Position numbers and translations under genes: made by a program
Notes under the pieces: generated by a model
What the model was told of the DNA's origin: nothing
What the model saw: only the letters and a program-made list of their open reading frames with translations
Database searches by the model: none
Origin: an uncultured Methanobacteriaceae archaeon
Lineage (GTDB): Archaea > Methanobacteriota > Methanobacteria > Methanobacteriales > Methanobacteriaceae
Direction of reading: 5' to 3'
Assembly: GCA_947259185.1 (NCBI GenBank)
Contig: CAMYKT010000007.1
Span: 7,007-71,006, forward strand
Length of the DNA: 64,000 bases
Shown here: positions 1-9,616 of the stretch, piece by piece
Numbering within the stretch: position 1 is the first letter of the stretch
Layout: each line of letters opens with the position of its first letter

Positions 1-47
1 TCTGTTTCATTAGAATCATAATCATCATTAGCTAGTTCATATTTGTA

Positions 48-980
48 TCATAAATATGGTTTGATTTTTTTATTTCGTTTTACTTTAGGGTCCCAGTAAA
101 GAATATAAACACCTAAAAGCATTAAACTACCAAAAATTATTTCTAAAATAGAAAATGATTCTCCTAATATTAGAAAAGCAGAAAATGATCCAAAAAGAGA
201 TGCTAAAGGAAAAATAGCACCTACCCTGCTGGATCCAATTTCCCTTAATGCAAAGTAAAGCACGATAAATGCCAGCGCAACACTGAAAATGGCAGTAAAT
301 AGGAGCACAGAAGGGACTATAATCTCAATACCTGTAAATAAAATGATTAAAAATAATAATAAGCCCCCAATTGAACTTTTAAGCGCTGATATTAAAATGA
401 GGTCTCTTTTATTACTTAAAAATTTACTTAAAACAGTATCCACGCTCCAGGAAAAGGAAGCGCCTATTATAAGTAAACTCCCGATGAAATTTTGATTTAC
501 AAATAATTCATCAAATTCTCCTTTAGTTGCTAAAACTATGGCCCCTAATACAATTAAAAAGATTCCAAAAACATCTTTTCTCTTCAAAATATCTTTAAAG
601 ATGATAAAACTCATAAAAATAATAAATAAAACTTCAGTATTTAATAAAAGAGAGGCATCAATGGCGGTGGTCTGTCTCAAACCATATAAGAATGCAATGG
701 GGCCAATAACGGAACTGAAGATGGCAGTTAACAGGATGATGATATAATCTTTTTTAGAAATAAAAATCTCACTGTGAGAGTCATGATTAATAAAATTGAG
801 TATTCTTTCTTTTAATGGTGATAAACGTATTGCAAACAGAAACATACCTGCTATCAAATAGGTGAAAGCAGCAATAACCAGGGGATCCATTTCATAGAGC
901 ATTATTTTATTAATAGGGCTGGATATTCCAAAAAAAAACATGGCCAGAATTCCGCTTATATACCCCCATATCCTCTTCAT
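48..980 (-). CDS. EamA/DMT-family transporter (drug/metabolite exporter type)
   Basis: An integral membrane protein of about 310 aa with two repeated halves of about five hydrophobic helices each, as in EamA (DUF6) permeases, which move small metabolites across the cytoplasmic membrane. Helices can be followed from GYISGILAMFFFGISSP to the C-terminal GSLMLLGVYILYW, and a basic tail follows. The reading frame extends 15 codons further upstream, but ATG at 980 is preceded by GGGAG about 9 nt away and begins a normal MKRIWGYISG terminus, so I place the start there. The substrate cannot be told from sequence. The gene is transcribed divergently from truA. Confidence 0.8.
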   Translation of the reverse strand: MKRIWGYISGILAMFFFGISSPINKIMLYEMDPLVIAAFTYLIAGMFLFAIRLSPLKERILNFINHDSHSEIFISKKDYIIILLTAIFSSVIGPIAFLYGLRQTTAIDASLLLNTEVLFIIFMSFIIFKDILKRKDVFGIFLIVLGAIVLATKGEFDELFVNQNFIGSLLIIGASFSWSVDTVLSKFLSNKRDLILISALKSSIGGLLLFLIILFTGIEIIVPSVLLFTAIFSVALAFIVLYFALREIGSSRVGAIFPLASLFGSFSAFLILGESFSILEIIFGSLMLLGVYILYWDPKVKRNKKIKPYL

Positions 981-1148
981 TATAAAACTCCCGGTCTGCC
1001 AGTATAAAAAATTTTTAATTAGCAATATTACTGATGATTTATTATGAGGATATACTTATCTCTAAGATTATAAATTAATTGATTAATAGCACTTTAGATA
1101 TATTCTTCTGAAAATACTTTATAATTATTAAATATCCTGAGGTTCTAA

Positions 1149-1964
1149 ATGAGAAAAGTCGCCTTGAAGATTGCCTATATTGGATCCAATTTCAGCGGTT
1201 TCCAAAGACAGGCTGATGTACCCACGGTGGAAGGGGAGATTATTAAAGCCCTTCAGGAAATAGAACTTATAGAAACTCCTGATGACTCTGGTTTTTCCAT
1301 AGCAGGAAGAACAGATAAGGGAGTTCATGCTCTGGGTAATGTGGTGGCCTTTAGAAGTGAAAATGAAATAAGAATCAATCAAATCAACAAGGCCTTACCT
1401 TCTGAAGTGCAGGTTATTGCAAAGGCACCAGTTCATTTTGGCTTCAGACCTAGATATGCTCTTAGAAGATACTATCGCTATATACTTGCTGATTTTGAAG
1501 GACTGGATATTGCTAAAATGCAAATAGCCTCAGAGTATATGGTAGGTACTCACAATTTCATTAATTTTTCAAAAAGAAGTGAAAGAAATCCCATTAGAAC
1601 TGTTGAAGTTATAAATATTTCTAAAAATGGAAAAACAATAATTATTGATGTGGTAGGGCAGAGTTTTCTCTGGAAAATGGTTAGAAAGATGATAATGGCA
1701 CTTTATCAATGTGGAAAAGGTGAAATTAATCCGAAAATGATTTTAAATTATCTGAATCCTGATTTTTCGCATGGTTTAAAGCCCATGCCTGCCTCTGGAC
1801 TAATTTTAATGGATGTAGAATATAAAAACCTTAAATTTCTTTATGATAAATATGCTGTTGACTTATTTATTTCCACATTAAAGGAAGAATTTGAAGAAAC
1901 ATTTAATAAGGCTAAAGTAGAGCAATCCATGCTCCAGACCATGATTGAACTCCGGGACAAATAA
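1149..1964 (+). CDS. truA: tRNA pseudouridine(38-40) synthase TruA
   Basis: Converts uridines 38-40 of the tRNA anticodon stem-loop to pseudouridine. The protein is 271 aa, the usual archaeal TruA length. The catalytic motif AGRTDKGVHALG is visible with the nucleophilic Asp near residue 56, and the C-terminal half holds the conserved stretch around FLWKMVRKM. The start ATG follows a GAGGTT ribosome binding site at the proper spacing. It is a monocistronic gene divergent from the EamA transporter. A weak hairpin with a T-run follows about 25 nt after the stop. Confidence 0.93.
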   Translation: MRKVALKIAYIGSNFSGFQRQADVPTVEGEIIKALQEIELIETPDDSGFSIAGRTDKGVHALGNVVAFRSENEIRINQINKALPSEVQVIAKAPVHFGFRPRYALRRYYRYILADFEGLDIAKMQIASEYMVGTHNFINFSKRSERNPIRTVEVINISKNGKTIIIDVVGQSFLWKMVRKMIMALYQCGKGEINPKMILNYLNPDFSHGLKPMPASGLILMDVEYKNLKFLYDKYAVDLFISTLKEEFEETFNKAKVEQSMLQTMIELRDK

Positions 1965-1988
1965 ATAATTCCTAAGTTTAGTTATGGC

Positions 1989-2019
1989 AGGTACCCAAAA
2001 AACTTCACGGGCCTTTTTT
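1989..2019 (+). terminator. Possible terminator hairpin after truA
   Basis: AGG(ta)CCC pairs with GGGCCT across a 12-nt loop and is followed by a run of six T. Archaeal termination needs mainly the T-run, so this is a plausible truA terminator, but the stem is short and bulged. The same bases also read as a 17-codon open frame with no ribosome binding site. Confidence 0.3.
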
Positions 2020-2235
2020 AATACTATCATGGTCTAAATATTCTTTTGTGGGTGTATTAGGTCGAATACATTGAAATTACTTATGAGTTGATTAATAAAA
2101 AAATTATTTCAATCCTTAGAAAAATGATAAATAATTTCCTGAACAATTTAAATAATAGAATAGGTCTTCTGGCTTAATTTAATTATTCTATTAGATGGAG
2201 GAAATTAACTGTTATACAATAATAATTTTTCTAAA

Positions 2236-3747
2236 ATGGATGTAAACAAAAATAAAGCTCTTAATTTTGATAATAAAAAAGTTTCATCTGATTTATTAAA
2301 AAATAAGCCTAATAAGCTGGAAAATTCTTTTTCAAGAAAGGACCCCTGGATAATTGTGGGATTTGATCCGGGTTTAACGGTGGGTATAGCCATAATGGAC
2401 CTTTCTGGAAATCTTCTATTCCTCTCTAGCTTTAAAGAGATATCTAAAGCAGATATAATTAATAACATTATATCCTTTGGAAGGGCTTTGATTGTAGCCA
2501 CTGATGTTTATCCCATTCCTAAATCTGTAAAAAAAGTAGCAACAGCATTAAATTCAAAAATTTACGCGCCCCCTCGGATTATGAGTGTTGAATCAAAAAA
2601 AGAAATGGTGGATTCGTTTATAAAGACCATTTCTTCGGATCAGGTTATTGAGAATGCCCATCAACGGGATGCACTTGCTGCAGCAATAAAAACCTACAAA
2701 CATTATGAAAAAAAACTCAATCAAATTGAAAAGAAGACCATGGAAATGAATTTAAATCCGGAAAAAATGGACCAAATCAAGAGCATGGTTATAAATGGAA
2801 CCCCTATTACCAAGGCTGTAAATGAAGTCTCAGGGGATAAAACTATTTTAAATGATCTGGATAAGGAAAGGGATCATATAAAAACCCATTTATCTAAAAA
2901 ATCCAGGGATAACATTATACCTCAGCAAAGATATCAGGATATAAATATACAGCATCCTACTTCCAAAATAGATGAAACGGATATAACCCCTGAAAGCTCA
3001 GAAATCCTATTGAAATTGAAAAGGAGAATCAAGGTCCAGGATAAGCAGATAAAAAAACAGGAAGCAATTATAAAAAATTTAAGGGATAAAAATAAAATTT
3101 CCAGAAATAAAATTCAAAGAAATAAAAAAGAGATATCTCGACTTAAATCCCGAATAGATAAACTTCACCAGGAATATTCCCGGGATATTTTACTAAATAA
3201 GGAGCTTTCTTCTAAGTTAAAATTAATAAAAAAATTGATTAATCAGTATAAAACGGAAAAATCTCATCGTAAACGATTGGAAGAAAATTTAAAATCCATT
3301 CAAAAAATCAAAAGCTTGGAAATTTCTAAAAATTCCATTCCCGTTAAAATAGTGAAATCATTTACTAAAGAAGGTATAAAAGAAGCTGGTGATTACTGGA
3401 AAATCAAAAAAGATGATGTAATTTTGCTCAAAAGCTCCCGGGGAGGGGGTTCTACCACTGCTTCTTTACTGGTAGATATAGGACTAAAGGCTATAATAAT
3501 AACTGATCAAATGTCTCACACTGCTAGAGAAGTCTTTGAAAAAGAAGATATACCTGTTATAAATGCAGATAAACTGGAACTCCGAATGGTAGATGAATTT
3601 GCTATAATTAAAGCTGAAACTTTAAATAATGAAATTGAAAAATGGAATAGTAAACTAAAAGAGCAAAGAAAAAAAGAGGAAGAAAAAAAGCTCTTGACAG
3701 TTATTGATGAGTACCGGGCTAAAAGAAAACGAAAAACTATGGATTGA
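2236..3747 (+). CDS. DUF460 RNase H-like fold protein with long coiled coil
   Basis: A 503-aa archaeal protein of the DUF460 family. The N-terminal domain begins FDPGLTVGIAIMDLSG (Asp near residue 44), the signature of the YqgF/RuvC-type RNase H fold. A long, very charged coiled coil occupies roughly residues 255-370, and a C-terminal globular domain contains the Gly-rich SSRGGGSTTAS stretch. A nucleic-acid role is inferred from the fold; the reaction is not known to me. The start is uncertain: the best Shine-Dalgarno (GGAGG, 2197-2201) lies 34 nt before the ATG. A 10-bp inverted repeat (2153-2162 / 2184-2193) lies in the leader. An ATG at 2195 opens only a 16-codon frame that overlaps the gene start. 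Confidence 0.82.
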   Translation: MDVNKNKALNFDNKKVSSDLLKNKPNKLENSFSRKDPWIIVGFDPGLTVGIAIMDLSGNLLFLSSFKEISKADIINNIISFGRALIVATDVYPIPKSVKKVATALNSKIYAPPRIMSVESKKEMVDSFIKTISSDQVIENAHQRDALAAAIKTYKHYEKKLNQIEKKTMEMNLNPEKMDQIKSMVINGTPITKAVNEVSGDKTILNDLDKERDHIKTHLSKKSRDNIIPQQRYQDINIQHPTSKIDETDITPESSEILLKLKRRIKVQDKQIKKQEAIIKNLRDKNKISRNKIQRNKKEISRLKSRIDKLHQEYSRDILLNKELSSKLKLIKKLINQYKTEKSHRKRLEENLKSIQKIKSLEISKNSIPVKIVKSFTKEGIKEAGDYWKIKKDDVILLKSSRGGGSTTASLLVDIGLKAIIITDQMSHTAREVFEKEDIPVINADKLELRMVDEFAIIKAETLNNEIEKWNSKLKEQRKKEEEKKLLTVIDEYRAKRKRKTMD

Positions 3748-3808
3748 TAATTTTTAATCTATTTCATAGCTTATTTAAAATTCAATTATCAAAAAAAAGT
3801 TGATTATT

Positions 3809-5116
3809 ATGAAAATCGCCATCATAATTGGGACCAGGCCAGAAATAATTAAAATGGCTCCGGTCATTGACGAAATTAAAAAAAGAAATATAGAATTCTC
3901 CATGATACATACAGGTCAACACTATGACCACGAAATGTCAAATCAATTCTTTCTAGATCTGGAATTACCAGAACCTCACTTTAACATTGGAGTAGGATCT
4001 GGTTCTCATGCAGACCAGACTTCTGAAATGATGAAAGGGATTGAAGAAGTTTTAAAAAAAGAAAAACCAGACCTGGTTATGGTACAAGGAGATACAAACG
4101 CAGTTCTTTCTGGTTCCCTGGTAGCATCTAAACTACATATTCCAGTGGGACATGTAGAAGCAGGCTTAAGGTCTTTTGATAAAACTATGCCTGAAGAAAT
4201 TAACCGGATGGTGGCGGATGTTTGCTCAGAAATTTATTATGTTCCCACAGAGGAATCTGCCATAAATCTTATTTCAGAGGGAATAAATCCTAAAAAAGTA
4301 TTTATAACCGGCAATACTGTGGTTGATGCCTGCTTACGTAACTTAAAAATAGCTGAAAAAAGAGGGAAGGGTAATTCCATTATTCCGGAAGCAGAAAATA
4401 TCATTACCCTTACCATGCACCGGGCAGAAAATGTGGATGATTTTGAAAGACTAAACAGTATTGTACAGGCCCTGATAGAACTGGATGAATTTACAATCAT
4501 TTTCCCGATACATCCTCGAACCCGTAAAAATCTGGAAAAATTCGGTCTTTATTCCAGGCTAATGGATACTTCTCACATAAAACTAATTAAACCAGCAGGT
4601 TATCTTGATTTTCTTTTATTGTTAAGTAAGTCCCATATCATACTTACGGATTCAGGTGGACTTCAGGAAGAAGCCATTACTCTGAATGTTCCCTGCTTAA
4701 CATTAAGATATAATACAGAACGCCCGGAAACAGTTCATGCCGGAGGAAACATTCTGGTAGGTGCTCAAAAGGAAAAAATAATAAAAGCAGCCCGAAAAAT
4801 CAATGAAGATAAACAAGCTAGGGAAAAAATGAAAAATGCTCCTAATCCCTATGGTGATGGTAAATCATCTCAAAAATTATTAGATGTTACTTTAAAGCAA
4901 TTTAATGAAGGTAAACTTACTATTAAACCACCTGAAGATATCATGGGTTCATTTAATCGTAAATTAGAAGTTATTAATGAAGAAATAACGGTTTTAGAAT
5001 TTGAAAAATCTAGAAATGCCCTTTTGAGATTAGTTTATGATGAGGGGGAACCCCAATTTCCTCATCCTGGATTAAATTTATATAATAAAGTGGTTCTATT
5101 TGATGAATATTTATAA
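3809..5116 (+). CDS. wecB: UDP-N-acetylglucosamine 2-epimerase (non-hydrolysing)
   Basis: Interconverts UDP-GlcNAc and UDP-ManNAc for surface polysaccharide or glycoprotein glycan synthesis. The N-terminus IGTRPEIIKMAPVI, the central GHVEAGLRSFD and the UDP-binding DSGGLQEEA and RPETV segments are all typical of WecB/MnaA. The frame opens at a TTG three codons earlier; the ATG at 3809 matches the family N-terminus. At 435 aa the protein is about 60 residues longer than usual (about 370). The extra part is C-terminal, beginning near KPPEDIMG and ending LYNKVVLFDEYL. wecC follows after about 210 nt. Confidence 0.92.
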   Translation: MKIAIIIGTRPEIIKMAPVIDEIKKRNIEFSMIHTGQHYDHEMSNQFFLDLELPEPHFNIGVGSGSHADQTSEMMKGIEEVLKKEKPDLVMVQGDTNAVLSGSLVASKLHIPVGHVEAGLRSFDKTMPEEINRMVADVCSEIYYVPTEESAINLISEGINPKKVFITGNTVVDACLRNLKIAEKRGKGNSIIPEAENIITLTMHRAENVDDFERLNSIVQALIELDEFTIIFPIHPRTRKNLEKFGLYSRLMDTSHIKLIKPAGYLDFLLLLSKSHIILTDSGGLQEEAITLNVPCLTLRYNTERPETVHAGGNILVGAQKEKIIKAARKINEDKQAREKMKNAPNPYGDGKSSQKLLDVTLKQFNEGKLTIKPPEDIMGSFNRKLEVINEEITVLEFEKSRNALLRLVYDEGEPQFPHPGLNLYNKVVLFDEYL

Positions 5117-5327
5117 ATGATTATAAGTGCTCACCTATTAGGGGAAAATTTGATTTTAGATTTTTATCTGGAGAATAGATAATTAAATATTCAGATGCTT
5201 TAATAATCATTATGGAGTATTAAAAATCTGATGAATATTTTATTTCAACTATGTGGATTTTAATCCATCAGAGTATAATGAATTTAAATTAAAGATTATT
5301 ATAATTTATAAAATATCAGGGGAAAAA

Positions 5328-6629
5328 ATGACTGAAGAAAAAATCAAAATCGCATTATTTGGTTTAGGCCACATGGGACTACCAACTGCTGCTTTATTTG
5401 CCAATAATGGCTTTAAAGTAGTGGGAATCGATATAAACCCCGAAACAGTGTCTATGGTCAACTCTGGAAAATCACCAATTATGGAACCTGGATTGGATGA
5501 ATTGGTGAAGGATGTAGTTGAAAAAGGCCTTTTAAGTGCAGATAATGATATCTCTACCTCAGTAAAAGATTTTAATGTGATGATAGTGGTGGTTCCCACC
5601 CCTGTTGATGAAAAGAAATGTTCCGATCTTTCGGCAGTTATTTCTGCATGTGAAAACATAACAAAAGTTTTAAATAAGGATGATCTGGTGATTATTGAGA
5701 GCACTATTCCTCCCCACACCTGTCAAAATATCATTATTCCCTTATTAGAAAAAAACGGTCTTAAGGCTTCAAAAGATTTCGGTTTGGCTTATACTCCTGA
5801 AAGGGCTTTACCACAAAATACTTTATATGAAATGACCCATAATGCCCGGGTTATTGGGGGAATAGATCAGAAGAGTGCAAAAAAAGCCGCAGCATTATAT
5901 GGTCAAATTACTAAGGGAGAGGTTATCACCGTTGAAAATTTGGTAACAGCTGAAATGGTAAAGCTCATGGAAAATACTTACCGGGATACCAATATTGCAC
6001 TGGCCAATGAACTGGCTCTGGTATGTGAATCACTGGGCATTGATGCTATCCACGCTATAAATGCTGCAAATTTTCACCCCCGGGTTAATATACATACTCC
6101 TGGTCCGGGAGTAGGTGGGCACTGTCTTTCTATTGACCCTTATTTCATTGTGGAAATGGCAAAAGAAGGTAGATATCCTGCCCGACTAATTGAAACTGCC
6201 CGGGAAATAAATGAATTCATGCCTCATCATGTGGCGGTAATGGTAAAAGAAGCCCTGGAGAGTTGTGGAAAAACTTTAATTGATTCAACCGTAGGACTAT
6301 TGGGGGTGGCTTATAAAGGCAATGTGGCAGATGCCAGAGAAACCCCTGCTGAACCATTTATAAAGGATTTAGTCCAGAAAGGGGCCGAAGTTCGGGTACA
6401 CGACCCCTTTGTTGGAGAAAACACCGTAAAAAATATGGGAGGAGTAAGTGTTACCTTTGAAGACGCTTTGAACTGTGATTGTGTGGTTTTAATGACAGAT
6501 CACGATATTTACCGTCAAATAACCCCGCAAATGATTAAAAAAGCAATTTTAATCTGCACACGTCCCATACTGGATCCGGTAGAATTTAAGAAAAATGGAG
6601 TTATTTTTAAGGGAGTAGGAAGACCTTGA
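5328..6629 (+). CDS. wecC: UDP-N-acetyl-D-mannosamine dehydrogenase
   Basis: NAD-dependent four-electron oxidation of UDP-ManNAc to UDP-ManNAcA, using the product of the upstream epimerase. The protein (433 aa) has the N-terminal Rossmann motif GLGHMGLPTAALFA, the catalytic-cysteine segment GPGVGGHCLSIDP and the C-terminal UDP-binding domain. The frame opens 25 codons upstream, but ATG at 5328 follows TCAGGGG and matches the family N-terminus. Its last codons overlap the TTG start of the next gene by 4 nt, so translation is probably coupled. Confidence 0.93.
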   Translation: MTEEKIKIALFGLGHMGLPTAALFANNGFKVVGIDINPETVSMVNSGKSPIMEPGLDELVKDVVEKGLLSADNDISTSVKDFNVMIVVVPTPVDEKKCSDLSAVISACENITKVLNKDDLVIIESTIPPHTCQNIIIPLLEKNGLKASKDFGLAYTPERALPQNTLYEMTHNARVIGGIDQKSAKKAAALYGQITKGEVITVENLVTAEMVKLMENTYRDTNIALANELALVCESLGIDAIHAINAANFHPRVNIHTPGPGVGGHCLSIDPYFIVEMAKEGRYPARLIETAREINEFMPHHVAVMVKEALESCGKTLIDSTVGLLGVAYKGNVADARETPAEPFIKDLVQKGAEVRVHDPFVGENTVKNMGGVSVTFEDALNCDCVVLMTDHDIYRQITPQMIKKAILICTRPILDPVEFKKNGVIFKGVGRP

Positions 6630-7660
6630 ATTTATTGATTTTTGAATATGCCACGGCTTCTGGTTTCACTGACCCTTCCTTTTTAGCTGAAGGTCAGGCT
6701 ATGTTGGAGGGTCTGCTGGAAGATTTTCAAGACTTTAAAATACATTACCTGATATCTGAAAAATTTTTAACCCTGGAATACCTTGAAAAATGGAAATCGG
6801 CCCAACCAATAATCCTTAAAGAAGATTTAAGGCAATGGATAACTAAAAATATCAGTGAATATGATGGCTGTCTTTTTATTGCTGCTGAAGAAGACATGGA
6901 GTTATATGAACTAACCCGCATCATGGAAGATAAGGGAGTTCAGGTTTATGGTTCAACTTCCCAGGCAGTTTTGAATTGTTCTGATAAATTTAAAACATAT
7001 TCTATCCTCAAAAACCATTCTCCAGTTATAAATACCTATAAAATAATCCTGGAAGACTTTAAATGCTCTGAAAATCAGGAAAAATATGATTTACTATTCA
7101 AAGACAAAAAGATGGTCCTTAAACCGGCTGATGGAGTGGCCTGCCAGGGAATTAAGATTGTATACTCCTTTGAAGATTTAAAAAATGCAGTTGAATCATT
7201 GAATACTTTTTTACCTTATGCTATATTACAAGACTTTATAGAAGGGGAATCATGCAGTGTAAGTCTGTTATCAACCGGGTATAAAGCAATTCCTCTGACC
7301 TTAAATCGACAAAAAATAGAATTTATTGGAAACAGAATGGAATATAATGGTGCGGAAGTCCCCTGGGACCATGAACTTGCAAAAGAAGCTTTAGAAGTTG
7401 CTAAAAAAGCAGTAGAATCTGTTGATGGCCTTAAAGGATATGTGGGGGTTGATTTGATTTTAAATAATCAGGTACACATACTGGAAATCAATTCTAGATT
7501 AACCACGCCTTTCGTGGCCATCAGGAAGCTATTTTCAGTTAATATGGGGCATGCGATACTGGATGCAGTAAAGGGAATCCTTCCTGAAGATTTAAATTGT
7601 AAAGGAAAGATACTTCTAGAAAAAAGTGGCCATAATCTGATTATTAAAAATCAAAATTGA
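6626..7660 (+). CDS. mfnD: ATP-grasp ligase, probable tyramine--L-glutamate ligase (MfnD)
   Basis: An ATP-grasp enzyme of 344 aa. The N-terminus MNLLIFEYATASGF and the ATP-grasp core (KMVLKPADGVACQGI, LQDFIEGESCSVSLL, HILEINSRLTTPF) are visible. MfnD joins glutamate to tyramine in methanofuran biosynthesis (characterised in Methanocaldococcus). I assign this function from the family pattern and from the next gene, which looks like mfnF. It starts with TTG inside the wecC stop (TTGA overlap) behind a GGGAGTAGGAAG ribosome binding site. The alternative is a ligase acting on the wecBC sugar product, because the gene is coupled to wecC. Confidence 0.68.
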   Translation: MNLLIFEYATASGFTDPSFLAEGQAMLEGLLEDFQDFKIHYLISEKFLTLEYLEKWKSAQPIILKEDLRQWITKNISEYDGCLFIAAEEDMELYELTRIMEDKGVQVYGSTSQAVLNCSDKFKTYSILKNHSPVINTYKIILEDFKCSENQEKYDLLFKDKKMVLKPADGVACQGIKIVYSFEDLKNAVESLNTFLPYAILQDFIEGESCSVSLLSTGYKAIPLTLNRQKIEFIGNRMEYNGAEVPWDHELAKEALEVAKKAVESVDGLKGYVGVDLILNNQVHILEINSRLTTPFVAIRKLFSVNMGHAILDAVKGILPEDLNCKGKILLEKSGHNLIIKNQN

Positions 7661-7815
7661 TTTTGGGAAAATTTCACTAACTTTTTTTAAATTCAACAGG
7701 CAATATGATTCAAGGAAATATTTGTCTTTTTCATATTCACAGAACCAATTCACAATAACTGGATTTTAAATTAAAAATAATATTATAAATAATCATTCCA
7801 AGATCAGGTGAAATA

Positions 7816-8838
7816 ATGAAGATTGCAGGATTCGACATAGGTGGTGCCAATACTGACCTGGCCATAATAGATTTTGAAACTGATGGGGAAATGGGGAATA
7901 TTCAGGTTGATTACTGTTATCTCCCTATGTGGGAAAAAAAAGACGTATTAGCCCAGTCCCTTCTTAAACTTTTAGGGGATGAATTAAAGGATATAGATGC
8001 TGTTGGAGTTTGCATGACAGCTGAACTAGTGGATGCTTACCAGACGAAACGTGAGGGAGTACTGGACATATTAAAAAAGGTAAAAAATACTTTTTCAGTA
8101 CCTCTGGGTTTTGTAGGACTGGAAGGTATGCTGAAACCTTCCCAAGTATTTAAAGATCCTTTGAAGGTAGCTGCTGCTAATTGGATTGCCACTTCACAGA
8201 TAGCAGCTATAATGGATTCTGATTGTATAATGGTGGATGTAGGAAGCACTACTACTGATATCATACCTATTAAAAATGGTTCAGAATGTGCTAAAGGTAG
8301 ATCTGATCTGGAAAGACTGGGAACAGGAGAACTGGTTTATACTGGAACCCTGAGGAGCAATGTGGCAACACTCTCAGATAAAGTCCCTATGGATGAGGGA
8401 TGGTTCCGGGTTTCTTCTGAACTTTTTGCTATTTCAGCAGATGTGCATAACGTGCTGGGCAATATAACCAAAAAAGATTACATCTGTGATACTCCCGACC
8501 GGGCTGGAAAAACTAGAAAAGATTCTATGAGGCGCATTGCACGGGTACTTTGTGGAGATTTAGATATTTTGTCCAAATCGGATATAATCTCCATATGCAC
8601 ATATCTACATCATAAACAGGCATCAAATATAGCAGAAGCCATACAGGAAGTAGGGAATATTGAATTTTTAGAAGAAGTAGTTGCTACTGGATTGGGAATG
8701 AATGTTTTGGCATCTCCTGCAGCAAAAATCGCCCAAATGAATGTAACGACCATGGATGAATTTTTAACTCCCGAGGAATGTGTGGTTGCACCTGCAGTAG
8801 GGACGGCCCTGATGATGGAGGAGTTCTTAAGTGATTAG
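7816..8838 (+). CDS. mfnF: Hydantoinase/ASKHA-fold protein, probable methanofuran synthase MfnF
   Basis: A 340-aa protein of the H4MPT-linked C1-transfer family of hydantoinase-like (ASKHA) proteins. It has the phosphate-binding FDIGGANTDLAII at the N-terminus and a second DVGSTTTDIIPI near residue 141. In methanogens this family includes MfnF, which couples gamma-glutamyltyramine to the aminomethylfuran phosphate in methanofuran assembly. The start ATG has a clear CAGGTGAAATA ribosome binding site. Convergent with carS. Placement after the MfnD-like ligase supports the pathway call; the kinase MfnE is not in the window. Confidence 0.75.
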   Translation: MKIAGFDIGGANTDLAIIDFETDGEMGNIQVDYCYLPMWEKKDVLAQSLLKLLGDELKDIDAVGVCMTAELVDAYQTKREGVLDILKKVKNTFSVPLGFVGLEGMLKPSQVFKDPLKVAAANWIATSQIAAIMDSDCIMVDVGSTTTDIIPIKNGSECAKGRSDLERLGTGELVYTGTLRSNVATLSDKVPMDEGWFRVSSELFAISADVHNVLGNITKKDYICDTPDRAGKTRKDSMRRIARVLCGDLDILSKSDIISICTYLHHKQASNIAEAIQEVGNIEFLEEVVATGLGMNVLASPAAKIAQMNVTTMDEFLTPEECVVAPAVGTALMMEEFLSD

Positions 8839-8986
8839 GGTTTCACTCCATCCTGATTTAGTGCTTTTTTAAAAATGTTTTATTTGTTTAAAATCAATAA
8901 ACTTGATTATCCATAATAAAAAAAAATTTAATTTTAAAAAGAAATTTAAATATCTCAAAAATATTCTAAATTAAAAAATATAGTAT

Positions 8987-9505
8987 TTAATACCATACAT
9001 CTTTAATTCCAATGCTATAAGCCAGTATATTAGCAGAAAGATGGAGGATAATAGTAATTATGAGCACTAAAAGTATTAAAATTGGTTCCAGGGGTACAAT
9101 TAAATAAGATAATAACAAAGCACCTACCACAAAATCTAACTGATCTAAGATAGGAGCAGGTCTTCCGCGGCCAATATTCAATCTACGCTTAATAAAACTA
9201 CCTGATGCATCACCTAAGAGTGCTCCGGCTCCTAAAGTAAAACCTAAAAGTAGACCCTGTAGAATATTGCCTGAAAGTATTCCCTGTATAATACCAATTA
9301 AAGTTCCAATTAATGTACCTATAATGCTGCCTCTCCATGTTACACCATCCCCCAATATTCTCCTACCGTCTCTAAAATCATGTCCCGAGTCAAGGGGAAC
9401 TCCACCACCAAAGGTTAATGCACTGACATTAGCAAGATAAGCAGGCAGCATAAAGTATATTACATAGGCAATCATATTCAAAATATTGATTATATCTGGA
9501 TTCAT
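8987..9505 (-). CDS. carS: CDP-archaeol synthase
   Basis: Transfers CMP from CTP to unsaturated archaetidic acid (DGGGP), making CDP-archaeol for polar lipid head-group attachment. The protein is 172 aa, the typical length, with about five hydrophobic helices. The conserved CarS (DUF46) block is present: FGGGVPLDSGHDFRDGRRILGDG with the following WRGSIIG, and a second block LGDASGSFIKRR. The start follows GGAGGTAAATA. It is divergent from the Tes-like radical SAM gene. Confidence 0.92.
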   Translation of the reverse strand: MNPDIINILNMIAYVIYFMLPAYLANVSALTFGGGVPLDSGHDFRDGRRILGDGVTWRGSIIGTLIGTLIGIIQGILSGNILQGLLLGFTLGAGALLGDASGSFIKRRLNIGRGRPAPILDQLDFVVGALLLSYLIVPLEPILILLVLIITIILHLSANILAYSIGIKDVWY

Positions 9506-9517
9506 TATTTACCTCCG

Positions 9518-9540
9518 GAAATCGACGAAATCGATGAAAC
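9518..9540. repeat. Tandem 9-bp repeat in carS leader
   Basis: GAAATCGAC (9518-9526) is followed directly by GAAATCGAT (9527-9535) and then GAAAC. The repeat overlaps the upstream edge of the carS ribosome binding site and lies in the carS/tes divergent spacer. It could be an operator shared by the two lipid genes, or chance. Confidence 0.4.
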
Positions 9541-9616
9541 TATTTCAATGTTATAACGATGAATAAATTGATTTATATGATTTATAATTTTATATTAAAT
9601 ATATATGGGTGAAATT

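Noticed and set aside
1984..2037. A 17-codon frame (MAGTQKTSRAFF...) after truA
   Set aside because: No Shine-Dalgarno; overlaps a better-explained terminator-like hairpin with T-run.
5306..5719. A 137-aa antisense frame within wecC
   Set aside because: Mirror of the Rossmann domain coding strand; no independent signals.
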